64,000 bases of DNA from Diplolepis rosae (Eukaryota > Arthropoda > Insecta > Hymenoptera > Diplolepididae), in assembly GCA_030998225.1 (NCBI GenBank), contig JAPYXD010000716.1:248001-312000 (forward strand), in the 5' to 3' direction. Each line of letters begins with the position of its first letter. Within the stretch, counting starts at the first letter, position 1. Shown here in pieces: positions 43,804-55,684 of this stretch. The notes beneath the pieces are model-generated. The model saw nothing but the letters and a program-made list of their open reading frames with translations, did no database searches and was not told where the DNA came from. The position numbers and the translations under genes were made by a program.

Positions 43804-46800
43804 ATGAAGTTTGTGATTTCCACAGTTATTTGTTTCTTTTTAGCATTGGCTCATTCTAAAGGTAATTATTTATAACGTGACATATTTGAAAACATGTTTT
43901 CCATTATATTGACCCAAAATTACATAATTTCTATTGATTTCTTGTGCTATGATTTATAGGATATACACAGTTTGTCCCAAAAATAACCGAACTTTTTGGA
44001 TATAGAATAAGATACACATTATATTATCTTTGAAAGTTATTATTTATTCAAAATAGGTTCCATTAGACTCAATACAACGTTTGGAACGATCAACCAATTT
44101 ATCCATAGACTTTTTAAACTCGGTTTTTGGGATGTTCTTTAGCACCTGTGGACAACCTGTGGTTGGAACGTCATCGTAAAAAGCTCCTTTCATTGCAGTT
44201 TTTAGTTTTGGGAACAGAAAATAGTCACACGGTGATAGATCAGGCGAATACGAAGGGTAGTCCATGACACAAATCTGTTTTTTCATCAAAAATTCGTTGA
44301 CTTTTTTGGTCTTGTGAGGTGGTGCATTTAACTGATGTGGAACAAAACGTACAAAGACCTCTCTTTTAACCAAATATTCAGTTAATATTGTGTAGATTGT
44401 ACAGTAAGATAAATTTAATTCTTCTGCCAGCATTATCACAGTGAAATTTGCATCGATAGTGATTATTTCACGTACTTTTTCCACTAACTCAGCACGATTT
44501 GATGCTTCTGGTCGTCCAGGTCTTGGATCATCATTTAAATCGTCACGGCCATTATTAAATCGTGTAAACCACGTATAAACTTGAGTATGACTCATAGAAT
44601 CATCACCATTAACTTTTTTCATCAATTCGTATGTCTCAGCGAATTTTTTTTCAAGTTTAAGACAAAATTTTATATTTGCTCTTTGTTCCATTTTGGTTTT
44701 GTAACATTAGCACACTTTTTCTTTTATTGAAATGGCTGTAACTTTCACATCTGTCATCCGATTTACATGAATTTAGGTGCGTTTGAAAGAGGATGAATGT
44801 ATCTTTTTAATGCTGCAAATTTTCAATAGTTGGCGCTGCATATTGTATGATTTAAATATAAAGGTCGGTTATTTTTGGGACATACCGTGTATTAACAAAC
44901 AATTACAATTAATCTAAATGATTTTCGAGAATTTACTTATTATTTTTTATTGCTTACTTATCCTTTAATAATATTGTGAATAATTATTCAATTCACACTC
45001 TGAGAATTAAAAATAAATAAAAGTGATTTTAATAAAATTTTAGTTATTCAATCGATGTAATAATGCAAATTTACATATTGATTTTTGATCAAGCAATAAA
45101 GAAAGTTTGAGCCATAGAAGTATCTTTGAATAAAAAAGTTAATGATATGAGTATCAACTGAATTGTTCAATTTATTTTTGAAATTGGTTTTCTGTAGAAT
45201 TTGAGTCAAGAACTCGAAGCAACAATACTGGGACGATGGTAAATAAAAATATACCAAAACTAAATCCAGGTTTGGTAGAATATTCGAATCAAATAAGACA
45301 ATATGTAGTTTTGTTACTTGAGAAAAATGTATTAATCAGAGGCACTGCGTTCATAGTGACATCGAATACTATTATTACTACGAGTATAAACTTAGAAGAG
45401 ATCAAAATACCACTCACATTCAGAGCACACCAAACTGGTTATCGATATCCACGTAGAGTTCTTTACAGTTATCATCACGACCCACCTTTTACTAAAGCTC
45501 GTGTAAGTATTTCTCCACGAAAATTTCGCTAACACCCAAAAAAGCAAAAGCTATGACGTTTCATCTTCAATAATCAAAGCAGTCAATTTTGTAAAAATTA
45601 CATATTTATCAAATAGGCCGAAATCAATATTTCAATTTCTTCATTCTTTAATGCTTAAACCACAATGTATGTGGATAATAAGACTTGTTAATTGGAATAC
45701 CTTGTATTTTTACTTCTGCTAGCAAAATATTTGAAAATTGTTGAATATTTCTACACAAGGAAATTAAATTTCGTTTTAGTTTGAACCTGAACTTGAGGGA
45801 GAAATTCCACTATTCAAGCAAAACATCTTCATTCCACGATCAAGAAAACCTCGCATAGGAGAACAAGTTTTCTCATTAGGATTTACTGAGGTAAGAATGC
45901 TATAAATACACCCTTATGGCCATACGAGGTGTGTCCTTTGAGCGCCATTTTCAATTTTGGGAACATCCAAAAGTCGCAGGGAGCTATGTCGGGACTGTAC
46001 GGAGGCTGGCGAAGCTGTATAATCTTAAATTTTGCCAAAAATTGTTGCAAAAGTTTCGATGAATGCGCTGGCGCCATATCATGGTGAAGAAGCCGGTTAC
46101 CGCACACACGCGAATCATTCCTACAAACTTGTTCAAAATTCACCAAACAGTAGTTTTCGGTATTCCGAGATCATTTTATAGTTCACAAACAGTCAATCGA
46201 CGATCACCTTCCATCGCAAGTCGCACACGGTCAATGTTTTCCAGTGTTGTTCTCATCGAAGGTCGGACAGAACGAGGGTCACTCAATAGATGTTAGGCCA
46301 TTTTTAAACCGCCTCTACTACTCCTTTATCTGTGTTATGCCCATACTTCCAGCCACAAAGGCCTTCTGTATCATTTTAATCGTTTCCTTACAACTCTTGC
46401 CGAGATTGAAGCAAAACTTGATGCAAATTCGTTGATCTGTTCTTTCTGTCATTTTAAACTGTAAACAAATGTGACGAACAGAAAAAGCAGGTTGGACATA
46501 AACGCACGCTGCGCGCGACGCAAGGCGTCCGGCCGATAACTACGGCATTCAGGGAATTCGTGAGGGACTACTTGTTACGCTCATACCCCGGAGAGGCCAA
46601 TCGAGCGCTTTGGCGCGAAGATATAAACGCAGATCGGATACTTTTCGGACACACCTCGTATATCACTCAAAGATTCCTATTTTAACGGCAATGATGTTCA
46701 GACAAAAAACGGAATTGTTTCACATTTAAAGGTATCAAAATGTCCAAAGTAATTCTATGCCTTCCAACCAAGTCCTTCTTACCAGAAGTAGTCTTAGATA

Positions 46801-47398
46801 TTGCAATAAAAAAATAAGATAGCTAAAAGTGCCATTTTCAATAGCTAAATGGCAAATAATGAAATTCAAGTAGCAATGTTTACAAAAAGAATATATTATT
46901 AAATATTTTAACTTTTAAAGCTCTATCTGAACATATAAAATGGCACTTTTAGCCATTTTTTATTTTTCATTTGAGTGTCAGTAACGAAAAAAATATCGTA
47001 CCAGTAAAATACTCTCATATGTTGCAGAAAAAGATGTTTAAGAAGAAACTAGGCATACTTAAACAATACGTAAAGAACGGATGGGGAGTAAAATTGAACA
47101 AAGACAATTCAGCATACCATGTAAGTGTACAGTGTTATAAAAACGGGTGAAAGAAAAATAAAAACAAAAAAATGTATAGATATTTTGCAACAATTTTAAT
47201 CGAGCTATTACAAAAAAAGTTCACTTCAATGTGCTTTTATATTATTTATTGACGTGTTAAAAATGATGTTCATCAATTTTTCAGACTTTACCCGGTGATG
47301 TTCTAGTAATCGATGGAAAAATTTTAGGATTTTTGGTTAATGTTCTCCATCCAGAAAGAGATGATCCGCTAGCAATATATATGTATCCTGATAACTAA
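43804..47398 (+). CDS. P6: secreted pseudo-protease-like paralogue, complete, cysteine-free mature region
   Basis: Exons 43804-43861, 45198-45502, 45780-45890, 47028-47120 and 47285-47398 (TAA), giving 226 residues. The signal peptide begins MKFVISTVI with a likely cut after AHS. Exon 2 has RGTAFIVTSNTIITTS, a variant of the GTGLIV...MTA strand shared with P7. Exon 3 is 111 bases, as in P7 and P8, ending FSLGFTE. Exon 4 is lysine-rich (KKMFKKKLG) with the NGWGVKLN segment shared with P7. Exon 5 reads TLPGDVLVIDGKILGFLV. After signal cleavage no Cys remains, so no disulfide is possible, unlike P2 to P4. Intron 1 carries mariner 43966-44889 and intron 3 carries mariner 45926-46658. Confidence 0.8.
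43966..44889 (-). mobile_element. Mariner deletion derivative (924 bp) with an open short reading frame
   Basis: TIRs CACAGTTTGTCCCAAAAATA and complement ending 44889, TA on both sides. Located in P6 intron 1, opposite to the gene. Confidence 0.9.
44044..44691 (-). CDS. Short mariner-derived protein, 215 aa, DNA-binding half fused to C terminus
   Basis: An unbroken frame from ATG 44691. Residues 1-115 are the paired-like DNA-binding region (VYTWFTRFNNGRDDLNDDPR, then LAEELNLSYCTIYTIL, then FVPHQLN). At about residue 135 it jumps in frame to YSPDLSPCDYFLFPKL (third Asp) and ends ESNGTYFE. The segment with the first two catalytic Asp is missing (roughly 130 residues short of the usual 340-350). 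It cannot cut DNA, but could still bind the terminal repeats or mix with a full-length transposase. Whether it is expressed is unknown. Confidence 0.7.
   Translation of the reverse strand: MEQRANIKFCLKLEKKFAETYELMKKVNGDDSMSHTQVYTWFTRFNNGRDDLNDDPRPGRPEASNRAELVEKVREIITIDANFTVIMLAEELNLSYCTIYTILTEYLVKREVFVRFVPHQLNAPPHKTKKVNEFLMKKQICVMDYPSYSPDLSPCDYFLFPKLKTAMKGAFYDDVPTTGCPQVLKNIPKTEFKKSMDKLVDRSKRCIESNGTYFE
45926..46658 (-). mobile_element. Mariner deletion derivative (733 bp), copy 2 of the 34512 family
   Basis: Ends CGAGGTGTGTCC and CGGATACTTTTCGGACACACCTCG, TA on both sides. Lacks the C-terminal coding end and part of one terminus. In P6 intron 3, where it may have displaced the left arm of the intronic stem. 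Confidence 0.85.
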
Positions 47399-47649
47399 CA
47401 ACAAGATCCGTCATTGCAGTTTCCTTTTACAAATACAAATTTTTTTTTAAACTTTTGTAATAATGTAAAAAAAGCATTCAGGTTTGGTGATAGAAAATGT
47501 AAAAGGTTTTACTTTTCTAAAAAATCATTTATATTTTCACTTATGGTTCAATAGTTTTCCTGAATTAAATATTTCTTAGGATTGAATTGAGCATAAATTT
47601 TATTATTCGATCACGGTTTTCAGAAGATTAAAAATATAGCTATCGGTGA

Positions 47650-48510
47650 TAGCTGGTGCATTGTCTTGCAAAAAGATGCATTTTTTCATCAACAAATGAG
47701 GCCGTTTTCTTGTAATTTCTTCTTTCAATCAGTCCAATAATGCACAGTGACTATTACTTCTGATTGTTTTACCTTTTTCCAAGTAGTTGATGAACAATAT
47801 GCTACTGGAATCCTAAAAATCAGAAGCCATAACGTTTTCAGCCAATTGTTGTGTCTGCTCGTTTTGGGGCAGTTCCACCGGGTGATACCCATTGTTTTGC
47901 TTGTTGTTTTGATTCTGGTGTGTACTAGTGGATCCATGTTTCATCAATTGTCACTAATCGGAGCAAAAATCGCTTGGATTACGGTTGAAAAAGTCCAAAC
48001 AATTCTTTGAATCACGAACTCGTTGGCGGTTTTGATCGACTGTTAGCAAACGCAGCACCCATTTTGCGGTTAGCTTTCTCATGCCCGAATCCTCATGCAA
48101 AATTTTAACCACTGACCCAATTGATATGCTTGCGGCCTCAGCTAACTCACGCACTTCAACGTTTGGATCATCTAATACGATGTCATGAATTTTCCTTATG
48201 ATTTCGGGAGTGGTAATGTCTTTTGGCTTTTCCGATCGTTTAGCACTAATTATGCTCGTACGACCTCATTTAAATTCATCAATCCACTTCTCAACCATTT
48301 GCCTCGATGGAGAATATTCCCCATAACATTTATCAAGCCACTGTAAGAACCAAGTAAGTTTGAAAGTCAACAATGAAATGGTTGACTACCAAATTGTTGG
48401 CTGTCAAATTTTGGTAGCTGTCGTCTGAAAGATTGTACTTCATTAAGAAAATGTGATTTGTGGTGCCATCTCTGTGTCATCCTACGGACTTAATAAACTC
48501 CCTAGTATAA
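47650..48510 (-). mobile_element. Degraded mariner (irritans-like), 3' part missing
   Basis: Reverse strand: LDKCYGEYSPSRQMVEKW, VRELAEAASISIGSVVKILH, KWVLRLLTVDQNRQRVRDS, then DETWIH and YLEKGKTI with stops. It ends inside LQDNAPA, before the third Asp. Confidence 0.8.
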
Positions 48511-48778
48511 TGCCATAATCGGTAACATTAAAATGTGAAATAATGTATACAGCGTTATCATCGGCTGAGACAATACGTCAGGCAGTAGCTTTTTATCAGG
48601 AGACTGACAAAACATCTAGAGCTTGAACAAATTCAGTATTCATTTCTATAATTAAAATACAGTTGGATAATAAATTTTCATTACTTAAAAACAAAATGAC
48701 ATGCAATAAAAATAATATATAAAGTTAACTTATTTGTTATACTCAAACGAAATTAACCACAATCAGCATTAGCTTGCC

Positions 48779-48962
48779 AATTGAGGGTGAGCATGTAATA
48801 ACCACCAAGGTGCTCGGCCAGTAGGCCGAACAGAGGGGGAACACGACCTCTGATAAGCCGAATTATTCCGAAACGAAATTTCAGCTAATCAGAAGTCACG
48901 TCCCCCCACCGCTCGGCCTACTGGCCGAGCGCCTAGGCGGTTATTGCATGCGCACCCTCAAT
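48779..48962. mobile_element. Hairpin MITE (184 bp), ends shared with the large palindrome at 7627-8914
   Basis: AATTGAGGGTGAGCATGTAA and complement ending ACCCTCAATT. Inner CTCGGCCAGTAGGCCGA faces TCGGCCTACTGGCCGAG. Confidence 0.85.
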
Positions 48963-49179
48963 TCAGAAAACTTCTTATTTGTTAATTCTGCTTGACGATT
49001 ATTTTTTCATAAAATCTATTCCACCAATGATTCTAACAGTGGCTTATTGTTACTACGCTTGCGTGGAATTTAGACCAGCTCATTGGTCGTAGTATGCGGG
49101 CAATTCAAAACGAAATTAAGTTTTAAAATCTAAACTTGAATTCAAGGGCTGAACAAATAATCAGGAGATTTTAAGGAAA

Positions 49180-49893
49180 ATCTGTACACAAGATCGATAA
49201 AATCAAAATGGCCGGGACTAGTCGTGACATATCAAGTGTAATGACTAGCGCCGCAAACAATGCTCGCAGGAGATCGGAGCCGAGACGAAGCTGAGGCGCG
49301 ATCAGTCCTGCGAGCATTGTCGCGAGTCTCGTAATTTCCCGAATTGTGTGCATTGGCACGTATTCTATTTTATGTGACTCCGGTGCGTATACGAGTTTTT
49401 ATGCGTACACTCGAATCTAATCTAGTATTGTAGTTGTTTGCGGCGCTAGTCATTACACTTGATATGTCACGACTAGTCCCGGACATTTTGATTTTATCAA
49501 TCTTGTGTAGTAGTAATGGATTTTAGTAGACGCATGCGCAGTTCAAATGTACAAGGCTTTGCCAGTAAGATGCTAACGCTGTACGAAGAAGAAGAAGAAT
49601 AAGAAGAAGATTGTGCTTTGTTTCATGGCTATGGGCGCAAGCGCAGTTCAATTTTTACATTTCATTCCTCTGTAGCGCAATGTACTACATTGCCCTACTG
49701 TTAACTGTAGCGAAAAAACGAGTTTGCGCGCCGGTGGCACATAAAATAGAATACGTACCAATGCACACAATTCGGGAAATTACGAGACTCGCGACAATGC
49801 TCGCAGGACTGATCGCGCCTCGGCTTCGATCTCCTGGGAGCATTGTCGCTCGTCACGCAATAACCCTCATTGTGCGCCTAGGCACGCAATATA
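49180..49893. repeat. Repeat E, copy 2, partly palindromic
   Basis: GATCGATAAAATCAAAATGG at 49192 and its complement near 49500 flank an inner hairpin GCTCGCAGGA...TCCTGCGAGC. Continues with CATGCGCAGTTCAAATGTAC, as in copy 1 but reversed. 49894-50236 is AT-rich P7 upstream sequence. Confidence 0.7.
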
Positions 49894-50236
49894 CTATTAA
49901 AAAATATGTCATGAGAACCAATAAATATGCTACAAATTCTGTAGCATATTGATTTGAATCAATGACATAAATGTTATGGCGGAAATGCTATAGATTCAAT
50001 AGCATTTTGTTCTCAGTAAATTCAGTTGATTTCAAAAACTGTATATGTTGATCAAATATCTCAAAGCATATAAATTAAAAATTCATAATCTCATGTACAG
50101 GAGTTAAGCATTTTTCTTATGAGACTATAGTAAACACTACAAAATTTATTTAGCTGTTCTCAGACCAAGGACAATGGTAAATGACAATTTAACTACGATA
50201 TACTATTGATATCTTAAAACCACAGTAAATAATACG

Positions 50237-50276
50237 TATATATATATACAGTTGAAATCAAAATTAATCAGAGTAC
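50237..50276 (+). promoter_or_regulatory. P7 core promoter
   Basis: TATATATATATAC at 50237-50249 is followed by AATTAATCAGAGTACATT at 50262-50279. The latter is shared almost base for base with P8 and is a good candidate for the transcription start region. Confidence 0.55.
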
Positions 50277-50296
50277 ATTTCAGTGAAACTACGACA

Positions 50297-53200
50297 ATGA
50301 ATATTGTGACTCCTGCAGTGCTTTGTGCGCTTTTTACATTGACTTATTCTGAAGGTAATTACATATCCCAAACAAAAATTATGTCATCGCTCTAGCCGCA
50401 TCCAGATCGGGAAGGTCAAGTTATAATGTAACAGATAGTTCGGCCGGGGCCAGACATGGCAGCCCGGTTACATTGGCATGATTCGTTCCTGGTCTGGTCA
50501 GGCAGATTAGGTAGAATGGCGTTGTAGTAATCTAGCCGCTAGCCCATGTTCAACATTACATCCCAAGCTAGTGATCACAAAGCCTGGGCCAGTCAGGGCC
50601 ACTGTCAAGAGGGTCGTCTACATAGCGGCCTGATTTTCGAGCCTGTTTTCCAAAATTTATTACGAAGGAATGAAAAAAGATATTCACTCACTTTTTTTTG
50701 TTTTTTGTTTATTTAATCGTAATCTTTCAAGAGGCAAAGTCATTGAAATTATATTTCTACATATTCGGGTTCAGGATGACCTTGAACGTGCCCTTATCAG
50801 AATTTCGATATCAATTTTCCTGCAAGATTTTGGGCCAACCACGTAACCTACAACAAAAAATGAAACTAATCTGTAATTTTTGTCACATCAGCTACGCTTC
50901 GTCTCGAGCTTTTTGTAAAATTCAAAAATCTCTCGAAATGGTGGACATTTTTGAAAAAAAAGTTTTTTTTCACCTTTTTTTCAAATGTTTATTGCCTGTT
51001 ATAATAATAAAAAACAATATTTTGTCAAAAGCTCGTGTCTAACCATAGCGACATGTTTTCTAAGCAAGTAAAAAAAGAAATCAAATCGATACGTGTAAAA
51101 CTTTTCTTAAAATCGTGCAAGTAAGTTAGAAAAATACGACTTTTGGGAAAACGCGTTTAAAGGTTTACACAAGAAAAAAAAATATTTTTGAAGGATCTTA
51201 CGATTAATCATCTATGCCCGGGTCATAGAGTTCACATGTTCCAAATGTAATGTTATGTAAAAAAAAAAACGATTTTTTCAAACTTTATACGTAGACGACC
51301 CCCTTAAATCTTTGCATGAGACGTATAAGTTGTTAATTTCATTATTTTAAATATATTTTCGCAGAATTTAGGCCCTCTAGGCTAACCAACATTACTGGGA
51401 AGATGCCAAATAATGTCAACATACAAGAACAGATTGCTTTGATAGAGTATTCAAAGAAAGCACGTCGATTCATAGTTGCGTTACTTGAGTATCAATTGTT
51501 CGTCAAAGGCACAGCGCTAATATTGAATCCTAATACTATAATTACTGCTAGTTTGAACTTAAAAACCGCTAATGGAACCCTTACATTTAAAGTAATGAGA
51601 GATTTTGGAAAAATGGAATGTACAGTTATTCCCAAAGAATCTTATAATGTGCCTCTCGCTACTGTACATGTGAGTAATTTTTTATTAGCTTTTCATTCAA
51701 CAGTGCTAAATAACATTGACAAGAAAAACTTATAAAGAAGAAATTCGCTTGTTATTCCTGGCATCAATTTGCGACACATGTAAACAACTTTATGATTTCG
51801 ATAACGGACAATAAAACTCTTGGACACCGGATTGATTATAAGTTTATTATTAGAGAGCGGATGAAAGTGACTTGGTCAGGTAGGGAGTGTGATTCTGGCT
51901 TACCCATTACGGAGAAGACGGATGGCCGAGCGAGTAGATGTGCGCGCGCATGCCGGCCGCGCAGAATTCCTCGTGCGCCCTACTCTGACATGCTATCCCA
52001 CCCCATCGCGCTCGCTCCCCACCATTTACTCACAATTGACGGCCCTACTCAAAGAGTAAGCCGGATAAAGTTTCGAAAATGTCAACTCTCTGATTTCTTC
52101 GAAACTCTGTATACTTATGTATTTTGACGCGGTAATTACGAATATGATAGTGAAAATTGGCGCAAATTCGATTTTCATGGTGAAAACCATATATTTACTT
52201 ATTGTACTAAAGCATGTTACACTCCGTCAACTTCAATAACGATTTCCTCGAAAACTATCAGTCTTAGGCCAAAAATACATACGATCGAATATGTGAATTT
52301 TTACGAAATTTATAACTTTTGTGAAGTATATTTTCCGAAACATGTATGTAATGAGATAAATATTTTAAGAAATAATATTAGCAATAATATGATTTCCACT
52401 TTTTTTTCCTTGTTAAGGATTTTAAATAATTAAAAAATATTTATGCACCTATCAAAAACTCAAAGTATCTGAAAATTGGTTTTTTTAACTCGAAATTTTA
52501 TTCCGTTTTAGTTTCAACCTCCAATTTACAGAAGGCATTTCAATTATATAGTACCCATCTTCAAAATAACAGATAATAAACTTCCCATCGGACAACTAGT
52601 TATATCGTTAGGATACACCATGGTAAAAATACTTTAAATATACAACCGTTTAAGTGCAGACCCAGTACAGGCAAGACATGATGAGAACAGAGAATTTTTA
52701 CTTTATTCCCAGATAACATTCTGCGTGGAAATCTGCGTGCAATAGACCGCAAATTCATATTGGTTAGGGCGCACGTATGCGTGCACATACGGCACTGGTA
52801 AGCGTCAACATTTGAGACGCAATAAATCCGCATTCGTGCGTGTCGCGGAAATTTTTTTAGGGCTGCAGAAAATATGTTGTGCATTGTATCCACGCCAATT
52901 GTCCAAGTGGAAAATCCAGTTGGATTTTCATCTAGTAAAACCAATTGGAAAAAAACCAGCTGGAAATCTAACTGGTCTTGAAAAAAAAAATTCCAAAGAT
53001 TTTTGAGTGTCCTACATTTAAATTATGGAAATAAGGGCACCTTTAAATATATATGAATATACATGAAGGTTCCAATTTGTTGTCCCGCATTCGTCTCAAT
53101 TGTTATGACAAATAAATCTAAAAAACACAAAGTAGTACAGGCTTAGGAATTGAATCAGAAATCCCAAAAATACGCGGACTGCTTTTGATAATATTTCCCT

Positions 53201-54321
53201 CCATGGAAGTGAATTCCCCTTTTACATTCAATTTTTGAATATTCAATGAATATATTAATGTTTTGTATACCTTATTTTTCACGATTTTCACGATTTTTTA
53301 TTCCGTACAAATCCACATGCATATATCAATTCTTTAGCACTTTCAGTAAGGTTATGGAGCTGCGTTTGTTTATTCGTCTACGCGCACGCGTTGATTGCGC
53401 GGTCATTTTTAAATATCGATATAAGTAATTATAAATTGCGACACGGATAAATGTCACTACAGTAAAAAATTAATAACAAAGCTCGTAATAAAATAAGGCT
53501 GCGAATTGATTTTATCAAAATAAAATTGTATTCTGCGCATCGAAGTACTACAATTCAATGTTAAACTTTAGAAATATAAATGAATGTATTTTGCCGTTAA
53601 CGTTTAATCAATTAACAGTAACACCATTTTATTCAGTAGGTGCTAATGTTAAGTTGCAAATATTTTGAATCGCATTCACACAATCAAGACGTGCTCCGCA
53701 TTTAAAATCACGACGTGCAAGTGGGACTTTGAAAATTTTTCAAAAACTGTAGCTCCTGAGGCGCATTACACTATATATATGCATGCACGATGCGCTCGCA
53801 GAGTATTAAGTTTCTGTGCTTTTCAATTAGACGTACGAATGTTATCTGGGTTATTTCATTTACATCCCAAAGGTAAATTAAAAAACATCTTTCAACATTT
53901 ATTATTCTATTATTTCTCTTATTTATCTGTAAAATGTCTGTGTTTTGCCAGTGCTATGTCAACTTTTGATTTTGAGTTGTAAAATCGACACTGGGCCAGT
54001 ACAAAAATCTTATATCTTGCAGGAAAAGAAACCTCAGAGCAGAATAGGTATTATTGAAGGTTATGTTAACAATGGATGGCAGGTGAAATTAAATAATGGC
54101 TTATCTGGATACCAAGTAAGTACTTAGTAGATGCGATGTTACAAAAATTCATCAAAATAAATTTAGAAAAAAACGAAATTTTAATTTAAAATTCTAAAAT
54201 GTTTCAGGCCTTCCCCGGTGATATTCTCTTAATGGAGGAAAAAATTTTAGGGTTTTTGGTTAACATTCCCCATCCAGAAGAAAATAATTCACCCATAATA
54301 TATATGTTTCTTGATTATTAA
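50297..54321 (+). CDS. P7: secreted pseudo-protease-like paralogue, complete
   Basis: Exons 50297-50354, 51365-51669, 52512-52622, 54023-54115 and 54208-54321 (TAA), giving 226 residues. The signal peptide begins MNIVTPAVL with a likely cut after TYS. Exon 2 has KGTALILNPNTIITAS and a single Cys (MECTV). Exon 3 has YIVPIFKI and VISLGYTM, like the VxPI...SGWG region of chymotrypsin-type proteases. Exon 4 has GYVNNGWQVKL. Exon 5 reads FPGDILLMEEKILGFLV, again without the Ser motif. Very similar in length and exon sizes to P6, so the two are probably a recent duplicate pair. AATAAA at 54606-54611. Intron 1 holds a TTAA-flanked element; introns 2 and 3 hold GC-richer foreign-looking stretches. 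Confidence 0.8.
50380..50605. other. GC-richer block in P7 intron 1, unidentified
   Basis: Contains GGCCGGGGCCAGACATGGCA and CCTGGGCCAGTCAGGGCC. No open frame; probably repeat-derived. Confidence 0.35.
50606..51306. mobile_element. TIR element of about 700 bp, TTAA-like edge
   Basis: AAGAGGGTCGTCTACATA on the left faces TACGTAGACGACCCCCTT on the right, with TTAA at the right edge and TCAA (one change) at the left. No transposase. Confidence 0.65.
51735..52511. other. P7 intron 2
   Basis: Includes a GC-rich patch at about 51880-52050 (GATGTGCGCGCGCATGCCGG) that looks imported. The rest is AT-rich with nothing identified. Confidence 0.35.
52660..53959 (+). other. Intron 3 stem of P7 (weak, arms 1.3 kb apart)
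   Basis: ACCCAGTACAGGCAAGACA (52660-52678) and TGTTTTGCCAGTGCTATGT (53941-53959) pair over most positions when G-U is allowed. Repeat-derived sequence separates the arms. Confidence 0.35.
52690..53930. other. P7 intron 3, unidentified repeat-like content
   Basis: 52690-53010 is GC-richer with repeated CCAGTTGGATTTTC-like and AACCAATTGGAAAA words. 53010-53930 is AT-rich. No coding signal. Confidence 0.35.
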
Positions 54322-55278
54322 CAAAATAAGTATAAGTCACGCGAAGCGCTCATCCTTTCTATGCATTACGTCGTGAAAAAATATAATATTCACTCTAAAT
54401 TTTTTGACGATAAAACTGAGCTACTCTTTATTCAAGTAGGTCTGTTTTCACTCCATAAGGGAGTGAGATTTTACTCGAAAAGAGTGAAATTCCTTATCCG
54501 TAAGTAAGGACCTTCAAATTCTGACTTAAAACAATGCACCTTTTTAATAAAGTTTTCATCTTATCTGCATGTGACGTAATAAAAGCTTTTATCAAATTCT
54601 GAATCAATAAAATTCTTATTTTTCGAATGGAAGAATAATAAAAATGATTCAAAGAGGCGATATTTGAATTGAGGCTGAATGGAAGTCTTATAATATTTAT
54701 TTAATGTTTAATGGCACCAAAAAACAAATAAACCCCAGTTATCACAATGCAAAGGAAATTTTTTATTGAATATATATTTATCACTGAATAAACAGATAAG
54801 GCAATGTAATACGATGTGAAGACAATAAATTTAAACTTCAGTTACTTAATTTTTATTTTCCTAAACATTAGTTTCAAAAAATGATTTATTAGTAAAAATT
54901 TACTATGTGTATAGTCATTCTAATGCGAAATTTATAATTGTGAAACTAATTTCACTTCAGTTAAAATTTGAATGATTAAGATTTAAATAATAGCGATTTT
55001 TTTAATCACTTCTCAAATTTAAATTCCTTAGTTTTTTAACATTCATTAACTATAATCAATTATTCTTTAATTTACTGATCTTTCTAAATTTTTATTTGTA
55101 AGCCATTAAATTTATAAAATTTATGTTGTTCAAACTTACTTAATTTTACGAACGTTTAATAATCTTAAAGAGAATAAAACTGAAATGTATAATTTTTATT
55201 GAAAAATCATGACCGTCATGTTAATACCCTTGAGATTATAATATCTATGTATATATGTCTGAACACAATACTGATGTA

Positions 55279-55566
55279 CAGGGCCGAATTCATTGACGAG
55301 GGCGCCCTGGCAAACTAGAATAACCGCCACTCCCCTCTATTACTTCAACAAATATTGTCAAGGCGCGAGTTTTTAAAGATAAAAGAGTGATTACGTTCTA
55401 ATAAGATTCATAGTATAAGAGATCTAGATTTTTTAGTTTTTAAGTATTGAAAATTTATATTGAAGAATTTTGAAGAAAAATGCACATAAACCCTTATTTT
55501 TGCTGCCCTCTTTGAGGCACCGCCCTGGGCAGCTGCCCATGTTGCTCTTGTGTAAATCCGCCCCTG
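55279..55566. mobile_element. hAT-type MITE (288 bp) upstream of P8
   Basis: 8-base flanks CTGATGTA (55271-55278) and ATGATGTA (55567-55574). Ends CAGGGCCGAATTCATTGACG and complement-type GTAAATCCGCCCCTG. 54620-55270 is AT-rich intergenic. Confidence 0.75.
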
Positions 55567-55626
55567 ATGATGTATAACTCAACTACGAGATAATTATGTT
55601 GCCTAATAGTCATAGTAACTTGTAGC

Positions 55627-55665
55627 TATATATACCACCGCAATTAAAATTAATCAGAGTACACA
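55627..55665 (+). promoter_or_regulatory. P8 core promoter
   Basis: TATATATA at 55627-55634 is followed by AATTAATCAGAGTACAC at 55648-55664, identical to P7 over 16 bases, ahead of the ATG at 55685. Confidence 0.55.
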
Positions 55666-55684
55666 TTTCTAAAAGTCTATTACA

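Noticed and set aside
45198..45502. P6 as a functional protease
   Set aside because: No His in the TA strand position and no GDSGG motif; no alternative Cys nucleophile because the mature protein has no Cys.
49171..49952. Matching frames near 49.2 and 49.7 kb as duplicated genes
   Set aside because: The shared MPMHTIREITRLATMLAGLI reading comes from two inverted arms of repeat E.
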